DNA from: Prosthecobacter sp.
Lineage (GTDB): Bacteria; Verrucomicrobiota; Verrucomicrobiia; Verrucomicrobiales; Verrucomicrobiaceae
Direction: 5' to 3'
NCBI RefSeq assembly: GCF_034366625.1
Contig: NZ_JAXMIH010000014.1
Coordinates: forward strand, 310,001 to 374,000
Length of the DNA: 64,000 nt
A program made the translations under genes and the position numbers. Positions 19,720-29,450 of the stretch are shown piece by piece; the stretch's first letter is position 1, and every line of letters begins with the position of its first letter. A model generated the notes under the pieces. That model was given only the letters and a program-made list of their open reading frames with translations. It searched no databases and was not told where the DNA came from.

Positions 19720-21726
19720 TTACTTTGCTGACGCACCCTCGATGACCCTCGTGACATCCTCCTCAAGCAGAAAACCCTCCGCCTGGAGCTTCTTCGCCGC
19801 TTCAGTGAGGCGCGACAGATAGTCCGCACGAGTCGGATAGCGTTCTTCGAGCGACAAACGCGGATCACCGGTCTTTTCGCGTTCGGCTTTGGTTTTGGCG
19901 AACGGCACAAACATGCCGTCGAGCGGCGATAGCATCGTTTCGGCACCGACTTGAGGCGAGCGGAGGTTCCAGCCGGTGTAGGTGCCGAGCGGCGCGGCGA
20001 CCTCGGGAAGCACGATGCCGCAGGTTTCATTCCCATCGGCATTCACGGCGGGCAGGAGTGTCTGAAATGGTTTACCGACCTTCGGCGGGATGATGTCGGC
20101 GATGCCTTCGCTGTGGAAGCGCGAGCCGAAATCGAGCCTCGGCGGCTGATAGGCATGTGTGGGCATGTTGTGGCCAGGCATCTTTGGAAACTGCGTCTTC
20201 CAGGTGTCGAAGCTCACGAGGCTTTGATCGGCGAGACGCGGATGACGGCTCGGCGGTGGTGCTTTGCCGTTTTGCACCCAATCCGAGAGATTGAGGAGCA
20301 TCGCACGCAGCACGGGACCACGATCATCGAGCGTGTTGCGCGGCTGCTGGCAGATGCCGGGCGTGCCGTCGCTCTTGCCGAGGTGCTGTGCACCGGCCAC
20401 GAGATACACGCGCACGTCGTCGGGCAGCGTGAGGTCCGCTTTGCCCTCCACGTCGGTGTGCAGCAGCGAGGCGGCTCGGCTCCAGTATTCGGTGGAGGTT
20501 TGCGTGAAGAGAATGCGCGGCGTGTGGCCGGATTTCCGCGAACGGGCGAGCGAGTCGTCTGATTCACCCGTGACGGGATCGGTTTGCGGCAACGGCGCGA
20601 GCGGGAAGAACTCGCTGCCCGAAAGATGGCCCTCGTGCTGCGTGCCATACTCCGTGCTCATGCGGAAGCGATGATTGAACATGCCTTTACCCGAACCCGC
20701 GACGTGGATCAAAGCGCCGTCGAAAACGATGCGACCCTGCTCATCGCTGTTCAGGCCTTCAAAGAGGAAATGGTGAATCACACGCCCCGACTGCGAGATG
20801 CCGAACACGCTGGCTTTTTCAATCGCACCCGCGAGCGGATTCATTTTGGCATCACCGTGACGAAAGTACGCCACGCAATCTCGCATCGCGGTGAGGCCGA
20901 ATCCGGTCACGCGGGGTTCCTTCGCCGTGTAAACGAGGTCATAGAGCCAGCCAGGACGCAAACCAGCCTTCACATACACATGCTTGGCATCGGGGATGAG
21001 CGTCTCGTTCTCCCAACGCCCAAACGTCCACTCACCACGAGGCACCTCAACGCCTTCCGCTCCGCGATGGGGTCGCATCGTGAGCGTGGCGTCGGCATTG
21101 TCGAGGCTCAGCGATGGAAATGCCGCGCCGATGCCCCACGGGCTCCATGAAAAGGCGCGGCTGAAGACCTTCTCCGTGCTCGTGATCTCCAGATGCGCCC
21201 GTCCGGTGATCGTCTTGCCGTTCTCCGTCGCGATGGGCAGCCCGCAGAGCAGGCGCTGTGTTTCATCCGCCTGCACCTCGCCATTCCAGCCGCACCACAG
21301 CACGGAGAAGCCATGCTTCATGAGGAATCCATGCCCGGCATGCGCCTCCGTCCTCGGATCATTCGTGCGCTCGCCATCGTTGAAGGTCCACAGCGCCAGC
21401 ATGTTGCCGCGATTATTCACATCGTAGAGCAGTTGTCCGTTGCCCTTCTTCGCATCGACCGGCTTCAGCAAAAAGAAGTCCGTCCAGCTCTCGACCTTGC
21501 CGCGAGCATTGCGTGGTGCCCGCTTCAAGTCACTGATGCGGATGTTGGCTTTGTTCGCCGGATCAGTCTCGATGAACATGCGCCCCTTGATGCGCTCGTA
21601 GGCTCCAGCGAGGCCGAAGCTTTTACCATCCGCAAACGATGAGCGCCCGGCGATCTCAACGCGCACGACTTCGGCGCGTGAAACGAGGCTAACAAAGACA
21701 AGGATAAGACAAAGGTGGCGCATCAT
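19720..21726 (-). CDS. Exported alpha/beta-hydrolase-domain protein (Abhydrolase_10-like)
   Basis: The 668-residue protein has a signal at residues 1-18 and resembles the large alpha/beta hydrolase domain family PF20091. Recognisable features are the N-terminal EIAGRSSFADGKSFGLAGAYE segment, YDVNNRGN, a nucleophile region VFGISQSGRVIHHFL with GxSxxG, and the C-terminal block ARSRKSGHTPRILFTQTSTEYW. VAGAQHLG probably carries the active-site His. Substrate is unknown. The start overlaps the upstream propeller-like gene by 4 bp (21723-21726). It is the last gene of the eight-gene minus-strand run starting at 32050. Confidence 0.75.
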   Translation of the reverse strand: MMRHLCLILVFVSLVSRAEVVRVEIAGRSSFADGKSFGLAGAYERIKGRMFIETDPANKANIRISDLKRAPRNARGKVESWTDFFLLKPVDAKKGNGQLLYDVNNRGNMLALWTFNDGERTNDPRTEAHAGHGFLMKHGFSVLWCGWNGEVQADETQRLLCGLPIATENGKTITGRAHLEITSTEKVFSRAFSWSPWGIGAAFPSLSLDNADATLTMRPHRGAEGVEVPRGEWTFGRWENETLIPDAKHVYVKAGLRPGWLYDLVYTAKEPRVTGFGLTAMRDCVAYFRHGDAKMNPLAGAIEKASVFGISQSGRVIHHFLFEGLNSDEQGRIVFDGALIHVAGSGKGMFNHRFRMSTEYGTQHEGHLSGSEFFPLAPLPQTDPVTGESDDSLARSRKSGHTPRILFTQTSTEYWSRAASLLHTDVEGKADLTLPDDVRVYLVAGAQHLGKSDGTPGICQQPRNTLDDRGPVLRAMLLNLSDWVQNGKAPPPSRHPRLADQSLVSFDTWKTQFPKMPGHNMPTHAYQPPRLDFGSRFHSEGIADIIPPKVGKPFQTLLPAVNADGNETCGIVLPEVAAPLGTYTGWNLRSPQVGAETMLSPLDGMFVPFAKTKAEREKTGDPRLSLEERYPTRADYLSRLTEAAKKLQAEGFLLEEDVTRVIEGASAK

Positions 21727-22502
21727 GGTTTTTCGATCACGAGTCCGGCCTTTTCATCCGAGCGGGCGATCACGACGCGACCTTGATTGCCCTTGCCTTT
21801 CACGACGGTGTTTTGCCCGACGAGAAAGCGCCGTCCGTCGAGCGGAACGATCCCAACAGAGGCATTGAACTCCCATTTGCCAGTCGTCCGATACTGCATG
21901 TCCGAACGCAGCAGGATCGTTGGTTTGCCGTAGCAGCCGAACCACCACGCGCCGTCGGCAAACGTCACCGTCTGGATGCCCATGAGCGTGTAACCGCTCG
22001 CCAGCACGTGACGGGCGCGGAACTTGAATGCCTCATCGTATTCATAGAGGTAGTTTTCGTTCACGCCGGGCGGCAGGCCGCCGACGATGATGAATTTGCC
22101 ATCGTGATAGGCCATGCCGCCCGCGCCATGTACCAGTTCGGGCACCGCGTGTCGCGTGATCTCGGCGAGCGTGTCGCCATCATAGACATAGACCCACGAA
22201 TCGGCCTCTCCGGCGGGCCGGTTGAATTTCCCGAGGTTCGTGGCGACATAGACGTGACCCGCGTGATAACACAGATCGCCGTGATGATTCGCCACCGGCA
22301 CTTGCTTGAGGATGCGGCCCTCGGTGTCGGTTTTCACCAGCGCACCCGTCCAGCACCAGTAGATGGCATCGCGTCCGTTGGTGCAGATGCCTTGAAGGTG
22401 GCGCGGGTAGGTTCCCTCACAGGCCGTGGCGCGCAGTGGTTCCTCAGCGACCAAGGAACCCAATGCAAAGCAGGACAGGATGAAAACAGAAAGATGGTTC
22501 AT
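21723..22502 (-). CDS. Secreted propeller-like protein of unknown function
   Basis: The 259-residue protein has a signal peptide (residues 1-19). It then has a repetitive beta-rich sequence with motifs such as DAIYWCWTGALVKTDTEGRI, HVYVATNLG, SWVYVYDGDTLAE, HDGKFIIVGG and WWFGCYGK, suggestive of a beta-propeller. I do not recognise a named family. It sits between two hydrolases, 21 bp downstream of one and overlapping the next by 4 bp, so it is probably part of the same exported pathway. Confidence 0.6.
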   Translation of the reverse strand: MNHLSVFILSCFALGSLVAEEPLRATACEGTYPRHLQGICTNGRDAIYWCWTGALVKTDTEGRILKQVPVANHHGDLCYHAGHVYVATNLGKFNRPAGEADSWVYVYDGDTLAEITRHAVPELVHGAGGMAYHDGKFIIVGGLPPGVNENYLYEYDEAFKFRARHVLASGYTLMGIQTVTFADGAWWFGCYGKPTILLRSDMQYRTTGKWEFNASVGIVPLDGRRFLVGQNTVVKGKGNQGRVVIARSDEKAGLVIEKP

Positions 22503-22523
22503 AAGCAGATGAGAATCCGCAGT

Positions 22524-23381
22524 TCAAGGGTGCCTCATGCCAGCCAGCGTCTGCTCGATGAACTTCGTCACATGCGGCCAGCATTCCTTGCCGCAGCGGC
22601 CGTGGTCGGCACCCTCGATGACGATATGCCGGATGTCCTTGTGGCCGACAAGCTTCATCATGGAAACAAAATAAAGATTCTCCTCCGCGCGCATGAGCAT
22701 GTCCACGCCCCAGCCGCCGGTGATGCAAAGCGTGGGCGGCGCATCTTTGCGAACGTGGTAGAGCGGCGCGAACTGGTCGATGGTCGGGCGGAACTTGCTG
22801 GGTTCGATACCCTGCTCCTTGCGCACGGTTTGATGGGTGATCATCTGGCCGGTCACCGGGATCAGCGCGGCGATCCGATTGGCGTCGATGTCGTGCTTGG
22901 CGAGGTAGCTTTTGTCCAAACCAACCATGGCGGTGAGATAACCGCCCGCCGAGATGCCGGTGACGAAGATCTTTGCGGGGTCGCCGCCATACGTCTCGAT
23001 GTTCTTGAACGTCCACGCCAGCGCCGCCGCTGCATCTTCGACGTAAACCGGATGTTTCACGACCGGACTCAGGCGGTAACTCACACCGATCACGGCCCAG
23101 CCTCGATTTTTCAACTCAGTCGGAATGGAGCGGCTGCCTCCGGTGAGTCCACCGCCATGATAATAGACCACCGTGGGAAAACCCTTCACACCGACGGGAT
23201 GGTAGAGATCGAGACGGCACTTCTCCCTGGCATATTCGGAGGCTGAGGTGACTTCGTCGGACAGGTAGTGGATGCCCGGCTCGATTTGATACTCGACTGT
23301 CGTGCCGGGAGATTGTGCGGACAGGCTGGTGGCAAACAAAAGCGATGTCAGCGCGGCGATAGTGGAGCGGGTGAATCTCAT
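22524..23381 (-). CDS. Exported alpha/beta hydrolase, hormone-sensitive-lipase/esterase type
   Basis: The 285-residue protein has a signal (residues 1-22), the oxyanion HGGG motif (YYHGGGLTGGSR, about 93-104), the nucleophile elbow GISAGGYL, and a late GADHGRCG segment with the probable catalytic His. This matches carboxylesterases of the HSL group (BD-FAE-like), which cleave acyl or acetyl esters, often from polysaccharides. Substrate is inferred only from the exported hydrolase context. Confidence 0.8.
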   Translation of the reverse strand: MRFTRSTIAALTSLLFATSLSAQSPGTTVEYQIEPGIHYLSDEVTSASEYAREKCRLDLYHPVGVKGFPTVVYYHGGGLTGGSRSIPTELKNRGWAVIGVSYRLSPVVKHPVYVEDAAAALAWTFKNIETYGGDPAKIFVTGISAGGYLTAMVGLDKSYLAKHDIDANRIAALIPVTGQMITHQTVRKEQGIEPSKFRPTIDQFAPLYHVRKDAPPTLCITGGWGVDMLMRAEENLYFVSMMKLVGHKDIRHIVIEGADHGRCGKECWPHVTKFIEQTLAGMRHP

Positions 23382-23415
23382 GGATGATTGAAAGTAATGG
23401 AGTGAAAATGAAACG

Positions 23416-24276
23416 CTACTTCGCAGCCGCGTTCATCTCCTTCGCGAGCGTACGCGTCTTTTCCTTCCACGTTGCCGTGTCGGTTTCCACGCAGCGCAAG
23501 ACGACCTCGGCCTCGAACTTCGTCCCGGTGGCAATCGTCGCGTTGGAGTAGATGTGATTGTAGAGCTTGTGATAGACGGTCTTGTCCCAGTAGAAAGTCT
23601 TCATCCCCTGCCCCACGAGCGGCTTCGGATACCAGACGAGCGTCGCACGTTGGGATTTCGGATCATGAATAGCGGTCCATTTCACATCCTCGCGCAGGCG
23701 ATGACCGCCCTGGCTGTCGAAGACACCTTCCACTGCCGTTCCATCTGCTTCCTCGGCCATCCACTCAGTCGTTGAAGGCAGAAAAGGATGCATGAAACCG
23801 TAGAGCACACCGATCTTCACCTCCTCGGTGGCCTCGTAGCGATGCTGCTCGATCACACGATCATCCATGACGGCGTAAACCGCCTCCAGCCGGAGCGCCC
23901 CCATCATGGACTGCTTGCGCAGCTCTGCGTGATGGCCTCGATAGACCGCCTTGTCCTTCAGTTCGCATGGTTTGCCATCCACGGTCAGCACCGCTCTCTC
24001 CACTTTCTCGATGCCACCTTCGTTGTGCCCGGTGCCGATCCATTTGCCGCCCACGGGTGAAAAGACCGTGCCGTAAAAGCCCGTGCGGCCGGTGATCACA
24101 GCGCCCTTATGCAGGATGCGACTGATCGTCCACGCACGATCCCCGGCGAACTCGATGGTCATGTCGCGCGTTTCGATCGTGACGTAGGCCGCAGGCCCCG
24201 GCTTGTCACCCGCAGCCTGCAAAGGAGCGGCGGCGAGAAGGCTCGTGGCGATGAGTATAAGCAGAGAACGATCCAT
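23416..24276 (-). CDS. Secreted protein of unknown function
   Basis: The 286-residue protein has a signal peptide (MDRSLLILIATSLLAAAPLQ, cleavage near AA). The mature part is rich in predicted beta strands, with phrases such as FYGTVFSPVGGKWIGTGHNEGG, GVLYGFMHPFLPSTTEWM and ATLVWYPKPLVGQG. The fold could be galactose-mutarotase-like, as in many carbohydrate-active accessory proteins, but I cannot assign a family. The frame extends to 24342, overlapping the upstream gene by 4 bp; the ATG at 24276 is preferred for the signal peptide. Confidence 0.65.
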   Translation of the reverse strand: MDRSLLILIATSLLAAAPLQAAGDKPGPAAYVTIETRDMTIEFAGDRAWTISRILHKGAVITGRTGFYGTVFSPVGGKWIGTGHNEGGIEKVERAVLTVDGKPCELKDKAVYRGHHAELRKQSMMGALRLEAVYAVMDDRVIEQHRYEATEEVKIGVLYGFMHPFLPSTTEWMAEEADGTAVEGVFDSQGGHRLREDVKWTAIHDPKSQRATLVWYPKPLVGQGMKTFYWDKTVYHKLYNHIYSNATIATGTKFEAEVVLRCVETDTATWKEKTRTLAKEMNAAAK

Positions 24277-24338
24277 TTGGAACAAACGCTGTGCCACAGG
24301 CCTATATTCGCCGCGAATACGAGGCGATTTCGCACACC

Positions 24339-25685
24339 TCAAACCAGGATTTCCTTCACCACGCTGCCGCCTTGCAGGCCGGTGAGTCGGATGCGGCGGC
24401 CGCCACTGACGACTGCGAGATTTCCGTGATCGAGGCCGAGCAGATGCAGGATCGTGGCGTGCAAGTCGCGGAAATGAACCTTGCCCTCGACAGGGGTGGA
24501 GCCCGTTTCATCCGTGCTGCCATGCACATGCCCGGCTTTCACGCCGCCGCCGGCCATCCAGAAGGTGAACGCGCGATGTTGGTGCCCGGTTTGGTCCTTG
24601 TCCTGCCCCGGCGTGAGACCCGGACGACCAAACTCGCCGCCCCAGACAACCAGCGTGTCCTCTAACAACCCGCGTTCGTCGAGATCATCGAGCAACGCAG
24701 CGATGGGAGCATCCGTGGTGGCGCAGTTTGCCGTCAGATCACGCCGATGATCCGTGTGCTGGTCCCAACTGCCATGCGTGATCTCGATGAAACGCACCCC
24801 CGCTTCGCAAAATCGACGCGCCAGCAGGCACTGGCGGCCAAAGTCGCTGCCCTTGCAGGTTCCAGCCGCGTAGTTCTTGCCAACACGATAACGATCCAGA
24901 GTGGCCTTTGATTCCGTGGAGATGTCGAGAAGCCCAGGGGCCGCCGCCTGCATGCGGAAGCCGAGTTCCATCGTCTGAATGACGCCTTCGAGCTGCGCAT
25001 CGTCCGCTCGCAGGCTGAGATGATCGCGATTCATCGCCTGGATGAGATCAAGCTGCCGGCGCTTCACATTCAGCGGCAGATGATCACCCTGGATGTTGCT
25101 GATCATCGCTTTCGACATGTCCTCGCCATTCACACCGATGGGCGTGCCACCAAACACGGAGGGCAGTTGCGCAGCCGAGTATTCAGCGGGCTTCGCGGTG
25201 TTGAAGCTGATGAAACCGGGCAGGTTCATGTTCTCCGTGCCCAGACCATACGCCACCCAGGAACCCATGCTCGGGCAGGGCCGCAGGCGGTCGCCCGTGT
25301 GCAGTTGCAGCATCGACTGCGCGTGGATGCTCGTGTCCGCCGTCATGGCATTCAGCACGCAGAGCTTGTCGGCATGCCGCGCAATGTTTGGCAGCAGTTC
25401 ACTCACCCACAGCCCGCTCTCGCCACGCCGTTTAAAGTCCGCGATGGAGCCCGCGTGCGGTTTCTTCCCGATCTGTGGCTTGTAATCAAAGGTGTCCATT
25501 TGCGCCGGGCCGCCCGCCATGTTCAGGAAGATCACGCGCTGTACCTTTGCACGAAGACGTGGCGGGCGCACAGTCAGATCCGCGCCTGCTGCACTCGCGA
25601 TGCCCGACATCGCCAAATAGCCGAACCCGCACGAAGCGGTGGACAACATCTGGCGTCTGGAGAGATGGTTCATCGGCGCATTCAT
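24339..25685 (-). CDS. DUF1501 protein, Tat-exported
   Basis: The 448-residue protein has a twin-arginine signal [19 protein letters not shown] (from residue 8). DUF1501 motifs include [67 protein letters not shown] and [11 protein letters not shown]. It follows the fused PSCyt1-PSCyt2-PSD1 gene by 9 bp. This pairing repeats the organisation at 16123-19651 and supports a shared function. An internal ATG at 25673 (MNHLSRRQ) is an alternative start. Confidence 0.88.
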   Translation of the reverse strand: MNAPMNHLSRRQMLSTASCGFGYLAMSGIASAAGADLTVRPPRLRAKVQRVIFLNMAGGPAQMDTFDYKPQIGKKPHAGSIADFKRRGESGLWVSELLPNIARHADKLCVLNAMTADTSIHAQSMLQLHTGDRLRPCPSMGSWVAYGLGTENMNLPGFISFNTAKPAEYSAAQLPSVFGGTPIGVNGEDMSKAMISNIQGDHLPLNVKRRQLDLIQAMNRDHLSLRADDAQLEGVIQTMELGFRMQAAAPGLLDISTESKATLDRYRVGKNYAAGTCKGSDFGRQCLLARRFCEAGVRFIEITHGSWDQHTDHRRDLTANCATTDAPIAALLDDLDERGLLEDTLVVWGGEFGRPGLTPGQDKDQTGHQHRAFTFWMAGGGVKAGHVHGSTDETGSTPVEGKVHFRDLHATILHLLGLDHGNLAVVSGGRRIRLTGLQGGSVVKEILV

Positions 25686-25694
25686 ACGGCAGAA

Positions 25695-28037
25695 TCAGTC
25701 CACATATCGCAGCTCGTTGCTCGCGAGCAGCGCCTGGCAAAACGCAGCCCAGGAGCTCGCAAGGCGCCCGTTCTCGTCGTTCTCGGTAGAAGCGAGCATC
25801 AATTCAGCTTCGCAGATGAAATTATGAGCCCGTTGGATTTCGCTGCCGGTCGGCTTGCGAGCAAAAGCATGACTATAGGCCGTTTGGATGCGAGTCATCG
25901 AGTCAGAGGAAGCTTTCATCAGGCGCTTGGCGAAACGCTTAGACTGCTCGACGAGGAAGGCGTTGTTCAGCAGATAGAGCGATTGCGTGGCGAGGGTGCT
26001 GGAGTCACGATTTCCGGTAACGGTGACGGCGTCGGGGAGATTGAAAGGCGTCAACTCAGGCGGCATGGAGTTGCGCAGCATGAGCAGGTAAACACTGCGG
26101 TGCGTGCTGGGCTGATGCAGCGGCGGCAATTCATTGATCAGCACGTTTTGATGCTGGATGAGCGAGCCATGGCCGGGCTGCGGATTCAGATCGCCAGTGG
26201 CAGCAAGCATGGCATCGCGTACGGCCTCGGCGTCGAGGCGACGGCGGTTATGGCGAGCGAGGAGGAGGTTGTCAGAGTCGGCTTCACGCAGTTTGTCATC
26301 GCATTGGCTGCTGAGCTGGTAAGTGTGGCTGAGGACAATGCTGCGGATGAGGCGTTTGATGGACCAGCCTTCACTCATGAAGCGCGTGGCGAGATGATCG
26401 AGCAACTCGGGGTGCGTGGGGCTCTCGCCTGTGATGCCGAAGTCAGCCGGCGTGCGCACGAGGCCTTCGCCAAAGAGATGCTGCCACACGCGGTTCACCA
26501 TCACGCGTGCGGTCTGCGGGTGTTGCCTGCTCGTGAGCCACTGTGCGAGCTGAAGCCGTCCGCTCTGCTTGGGATCAAGTTGGATCGAGGGGTCCATGGC
26601 ACCGCACGCGGTCAGGAAGCCGCGCGGGACCGCTGCGCCGAGTTTCTTGGCCTCGCCGTCGATGTTTAGTTTGCAATCGACCGCTGTCTTGGCCTCGCGC
26701 ACGCCCATGGCGAGCGGCGCATCGGCGGCGTATTTGAAAGCGGGCTTCGCAGGCGGCCGACGCGGTTCGTGCTTGGAGATGATGGCCTCCGCCTCCGGCC
26801 GCACAGTCACCTTCTCGGCGGTCTTGAGTTCATGCAGTGGCGTCTGCGGCGCTGTGAGTCCCTGATGAGCCGCAGCACCCCAAAGCGTCTCCGTGCTCTT
26901 GAAGATGCCCGCGAGCGCGTAGTAGTCGCGCGTCGGGATCGGATCTGTCTTGTGATCATGGCAGCGCGCGCAGCCGACACTCAAGCCCATGATGCCGTGT
27001 CCGATGACGCCGATCTGATCCGCAACGACATCCATCTCAAAATTGTCATTCATCGCTTTTGCCGGCTTCGCGCCAATGGCGAGGAATCCGGTCGCGATGA
27101 GCTGCCGGTCCCGCTGCGCCTCCGAATCCGCCGACAGCAAATCACCCGCGATCTGCTCCGTGATGAAGCGATCATAAGGCATGTCTTCGTTGAACGCACG
27201 GATGACATAGTCACGGTACCGCCATGCATGCGGGAAGCTGGGATTGCGGCTCAGGCCATCGTTGCCATTCGACTCCGCGTAGCGCGCCACATCCAGCCAG
27301 TGGCGGCCCCAGCGTTCGCCGAAGTGCGGCGACTCCAGCAGCTCATCCACGACTTGCTGGAAAGACAAATGGCGGCTGACAAATGACAAAACCTCCCCGG
27401 CAGATGGCGGCAGGCCGATGAGATCGAAATAGACGCGTCGAATGAGCATCTCCGGGGTGGCATCCTTCGTTGGCGAGAGGCCTTTCACTTCGATTTTGGC
27501 GAGCACGAAGCTATCGATGGCGTCACGCGCCCAGTCTTTGGCCTTCACCATGGGCGGCTTCGGATGGGTGACGGGCTGATACGACCACAACGCCGCTTTG
27601 TCCGTTGTCAGAGTCTTCTTGGCTGATTTGGGCGCATCCACACGCGGATCAGGCGCGCCCATTTTGACCCAGGTGATGAAATCATTCACCACCTGCTCCG
27701 GCAGCCTCTTCTTCGGCGGCATTTCGAGACCGTCGTAGCGAACCGCCTGAATGATGAGGCTTTCATCCGGTTTGCCTGGAATCAATGATGGCCCCGACTC
27801 TCCTCCAACGATCATCTCCGACGGCGCGTCGAGCAAAAGCTTCCCTCCAATCTTCTTCGCACCCTGTGCGTGGCATTCGTAGCAGCTCTTCACCAACACC
27901 GGGCGAATTTTGCTTTCAAAGAAGGCCCGCTGGTCCGGCGTCATGTCGCCAGCACAAACCCCGCCCACGCACGCATAAAGCATCACGACTGTGATGCTGT
28001 GGAGAAAGTGTCGATGGGCGGGTGATAGGCTGTACAT
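25695..28037 (-). CDS. PSCyt1-PSCyt2-PSD1 full-length haem protein
   Basis: The 780-residue exported protein combines PSCyt1 (about 35-130, CYECH at 52-56, MPPKKRLP) and DUF1549 (about 150-385, with SPHFGERWGRHWLD and CARCHDHKTDP at 356-366). DUF1553 occupies about 480-775 with NRVWQHLFGEGLVRT. It is the complete version of the architecture that is split at 15101-18213 and lacks PSCyt1 at 7399-9333. The ATG at 28037 is chosen; a further upstream start at 28052 would be TTG. A short TTTGTC-type repeat encodes part of the loop at residues 218-226. The partner DUF1501 gene follows directly. Confidence 0.88.
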   Translation of the reverse strand: MYSLSPAHRHFLHSITVVMLYACVGGVCAGDMTPDQRAFFESKIRPVLVKSCYECHAQGAKKIGGKLLLDAPSEMIVGGESGPSLIPGKPDESLIIQAVRYDGLEMPPKKRLPEQVVNDFITWVKMGAPDPRVDAPKSAKKTLTTDKAALWSYQPVTHPKPPMVKAKDWARDAIDSFVLAKIEVKGLSPTKDATPEMLIRRVYFDLIGLPPSAGEVLSFVSRHLSFQQVVDELLESPHFGERWGRHWLDVARYAESNGNDGLSRNPSFPHAWRYRDYVIRAFNEDMPYDRFITEQIAGDLLSADSEAQRDRQLIATGFLAIGAKPAKAMNDNFEMDVVADQIGVIGHGIMGLSVGCARCHDHKTDPIPTRDYYALAGIFKSTETLWGAAAHQGLTAPQTPLHELKTAEKVTVRPEAEAIISKHEPRRPPAKPAFKYAADAPLAMGVREAKTAVDCKLNIDGEAKKLGAAVPRGFLTACGAMDPSIQLDPKQSGRLQLAQWLTSRQHPQTARVMVNRVWQHLFGEGLVRTPADFGITGESPTHPELLDHLATRFMSEGWSIKRLIRSIVLSHTYQLSSQCDDKLREADSDNLLLARHNRRRLDAEAVRDAMLAATGDLNPQPGHGSLIQHQNVLINELPPLHQPSTHRSVYLLMLRNSMPPELTPFNLPDAVTVTGNRDSSTLATQSLYLLNNAFLVEQSKRFAKRLMKASSDSMTRIQTAYSHAFARKPTGSEIQRAHNFICEAELMLASTENDENGRLASSWAAFCQALLASNELRYVD
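27364..27391 (-). repeat. Short ATTTGTC repeats in the DUF1549 loop
   Basis: Read on the coding strand, ATTTGTC occurs three times (one copy 27364-27370, two more within 27378-27391, the last as TTTTGTC). The segment encodes SFVSRHLSF between SAGEVL and QQVVDELLESP. This is the same loop that carries TTCGTCATT repeats in the paralogue at 7399-9333. Confidence 0.45.
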
Positions 28038-28112
28038 CAAGAGCCAAACCAACGCGCTGCCAGCAGCCGTTTTTGCCGGGCATTCAATTCTCCACGGACA
28101 GGATTGTCTTCC

Positions 28113-29450
28113 CTATCCTTTCTTGGTCGGCCCCTTGCCTTTGCCCTTGCCGCGCTCCTGTGACATTTCCCCACGTTCGAGGGTGCCATGGGCTTGATCA
28201 CCAAGACCCGCACGGATGTGGGCCTTGAGTTCTCTTTGAAGCTGCGTGGCGATCTCGCGCTTCTGTTTCGCCAAATCACGCGTTTCGCTGAGATCGTTCA
28301 CGAGATCAAAGAGGAAGCCTTCCTTCGTGTCCCAGAAGTAGAGGAGCTTGTAGTCGCCCTTGCGGATCGCGGACTGCGGATGCTCGACTTCGACGGTTTG
28401 ATGCCAGACGAAACGATCAATGGGCCGCTTCACCGGTGCTTTGCCGCCGCTGAGCAAAAGTGGCTTCCAACTGCCACCTTCGACACCTTGGGGCAATGCG
28501 AAGCCAGGCGTGACGAAATCGAGCACGGTGGCCATGAGGTCGTAGCCGATGACGGGCGTGTCGCTGCGTGTGCCACCCTTGATGCCAGGGCCGCGCACGA
28601 TGAGCGGCTCGCGGATGCCGCCCTCGCCGAGATCGCCTTTGCCGCCGTTGAGTATCCCTGTGCGACCGCCGTTGTCGGAGGTGTAGATGACGAGCGTTTC
28701 ATCGGCGATGCCGAGTTCGTCGAGCTTCTTCAAAACCTCGCCGACGCAGGTGTCGAAGTCCTCGGTCATCGCGGCCATGACGGCGCGATCTCCCTTCCCG
28801 CCTTTGCCGAGATTCATGCCTTCATACTTCTTGATCGTCGAAGCCAGCGCCTGTGGTGTCTGATGCACGGCGTAGTAGCTGAGTTGCAGATAAAACGGAT
28901 GCCCGCTCTTCACCTGCGCGTCCATAAAAGCCTTCGCACGCCGCGTGATGCCAAAGGACTGCTTCGGATCCTCGGGATCGGTCGTGTCGCCATCTTCGTT
29001 CATCGTGATGCCATCGCTCGCGTCGTAGCCCATCGACTCCGGCGTGTGAAACCACTGCCATTTGCCGAAATGCGCCGCCTGGTAGCTGCGATCCGCTTTT
29101 TTCAGCGTGTTCACGAGCGAATCCGTGACCGGCGCGCTCCAGTTGCGCGCATTTTTGTCCGCTGCGTTGAGTGTGGTCGTCGTACGGCCCATTTGGATCG
29201 CCGCACGCGAGCACTCGCACTTGCAGTGTGCCGCGTAGGCCTGCGAGAAGACCATGCCCTGCGCGGCGAGCTTTTCGAGATTCGGTGTGCGGAACTCGCG
29301 GCTCGCGCTGGCGGCCTCGCCCGGCATCATGCGTACCGAGGTGCCGCTCCATGCCTGATCATCGGCAAGGATGAACAGGATGTTCGGCACTTTGGCGAAG
29401 ACGTTTGTAACGAAAACAAAAAGCGTGGCGATGAGGATGAGTGATTTCAT
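28113..29450 (-). CDS. Secreted sulfatase with non-canonical CECSR active-site motif
   Basis: The 445-residue protein has a signal (residues 1-19), the N-terminal metal motif NILFILADDQ (D30, D31) and GGRTGILNGGKGDLGEGGIREP typical of family S1 sulfatases. At the place of the CxPxR/CxAxR formylglycine motif it has CKCECSR (76-82), so the likely catalytic Cys is C78 in CECSR, with Cys replacing Pro. Activity and maturation are therefore uncertain. The C-terminus carries a basic RGKGKGKG tail. The start overlaps the stop of the upstream YHYH/PEBP fusion by 4 bp. Expected role: removal of sulfate esters from polysaccharides or glycans. Confidence 0.82.
   Translation of the reverse strand: MKSLILIATLFVFVTNVFAKVPNILFILADDQAWSGTSVRMMPGEAASASREFRTPNLEKLAAQGMVFSQAYAAHCKCECSRAAIQMGRTTTTLNAADKNARNWSAPVTDSLVNTLKKADRSYQAAHFGKWQWFHTPESMGYDASDGITMNEDGDTTDPEDPKQSFGITRRAKAFMDAQVKSGHPFYLQLSYYAVHQTPQALASTIKKYEGMNLGKGGKGDRAVMAAMTEDFDTCVGEVLKKLDELGIADETLVIYTSDNGGRTGILNGGKGDLGEGGIREPLIVRGPGIKGGTRSDTPVIGYDLMATVLDFVTPGFALPQGVEGGSWKPLLLSGGKAPVKRPIDRFVWHQTVEVEHPQSAIRKGDYKLLYFWDTKEGFLFDLVNDLSETRDLAKQKREIATQLQRELKAHIRAGLGDQAHGTLERGEMSQERGKGKGKGPTKKG

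Noticed and set aside
28188..29444. 418-codon plus-strand frame opposite the sulfatase
   Set aside because: Antisense shadow without start context or domain; the sulfatase reading is unambiguous.
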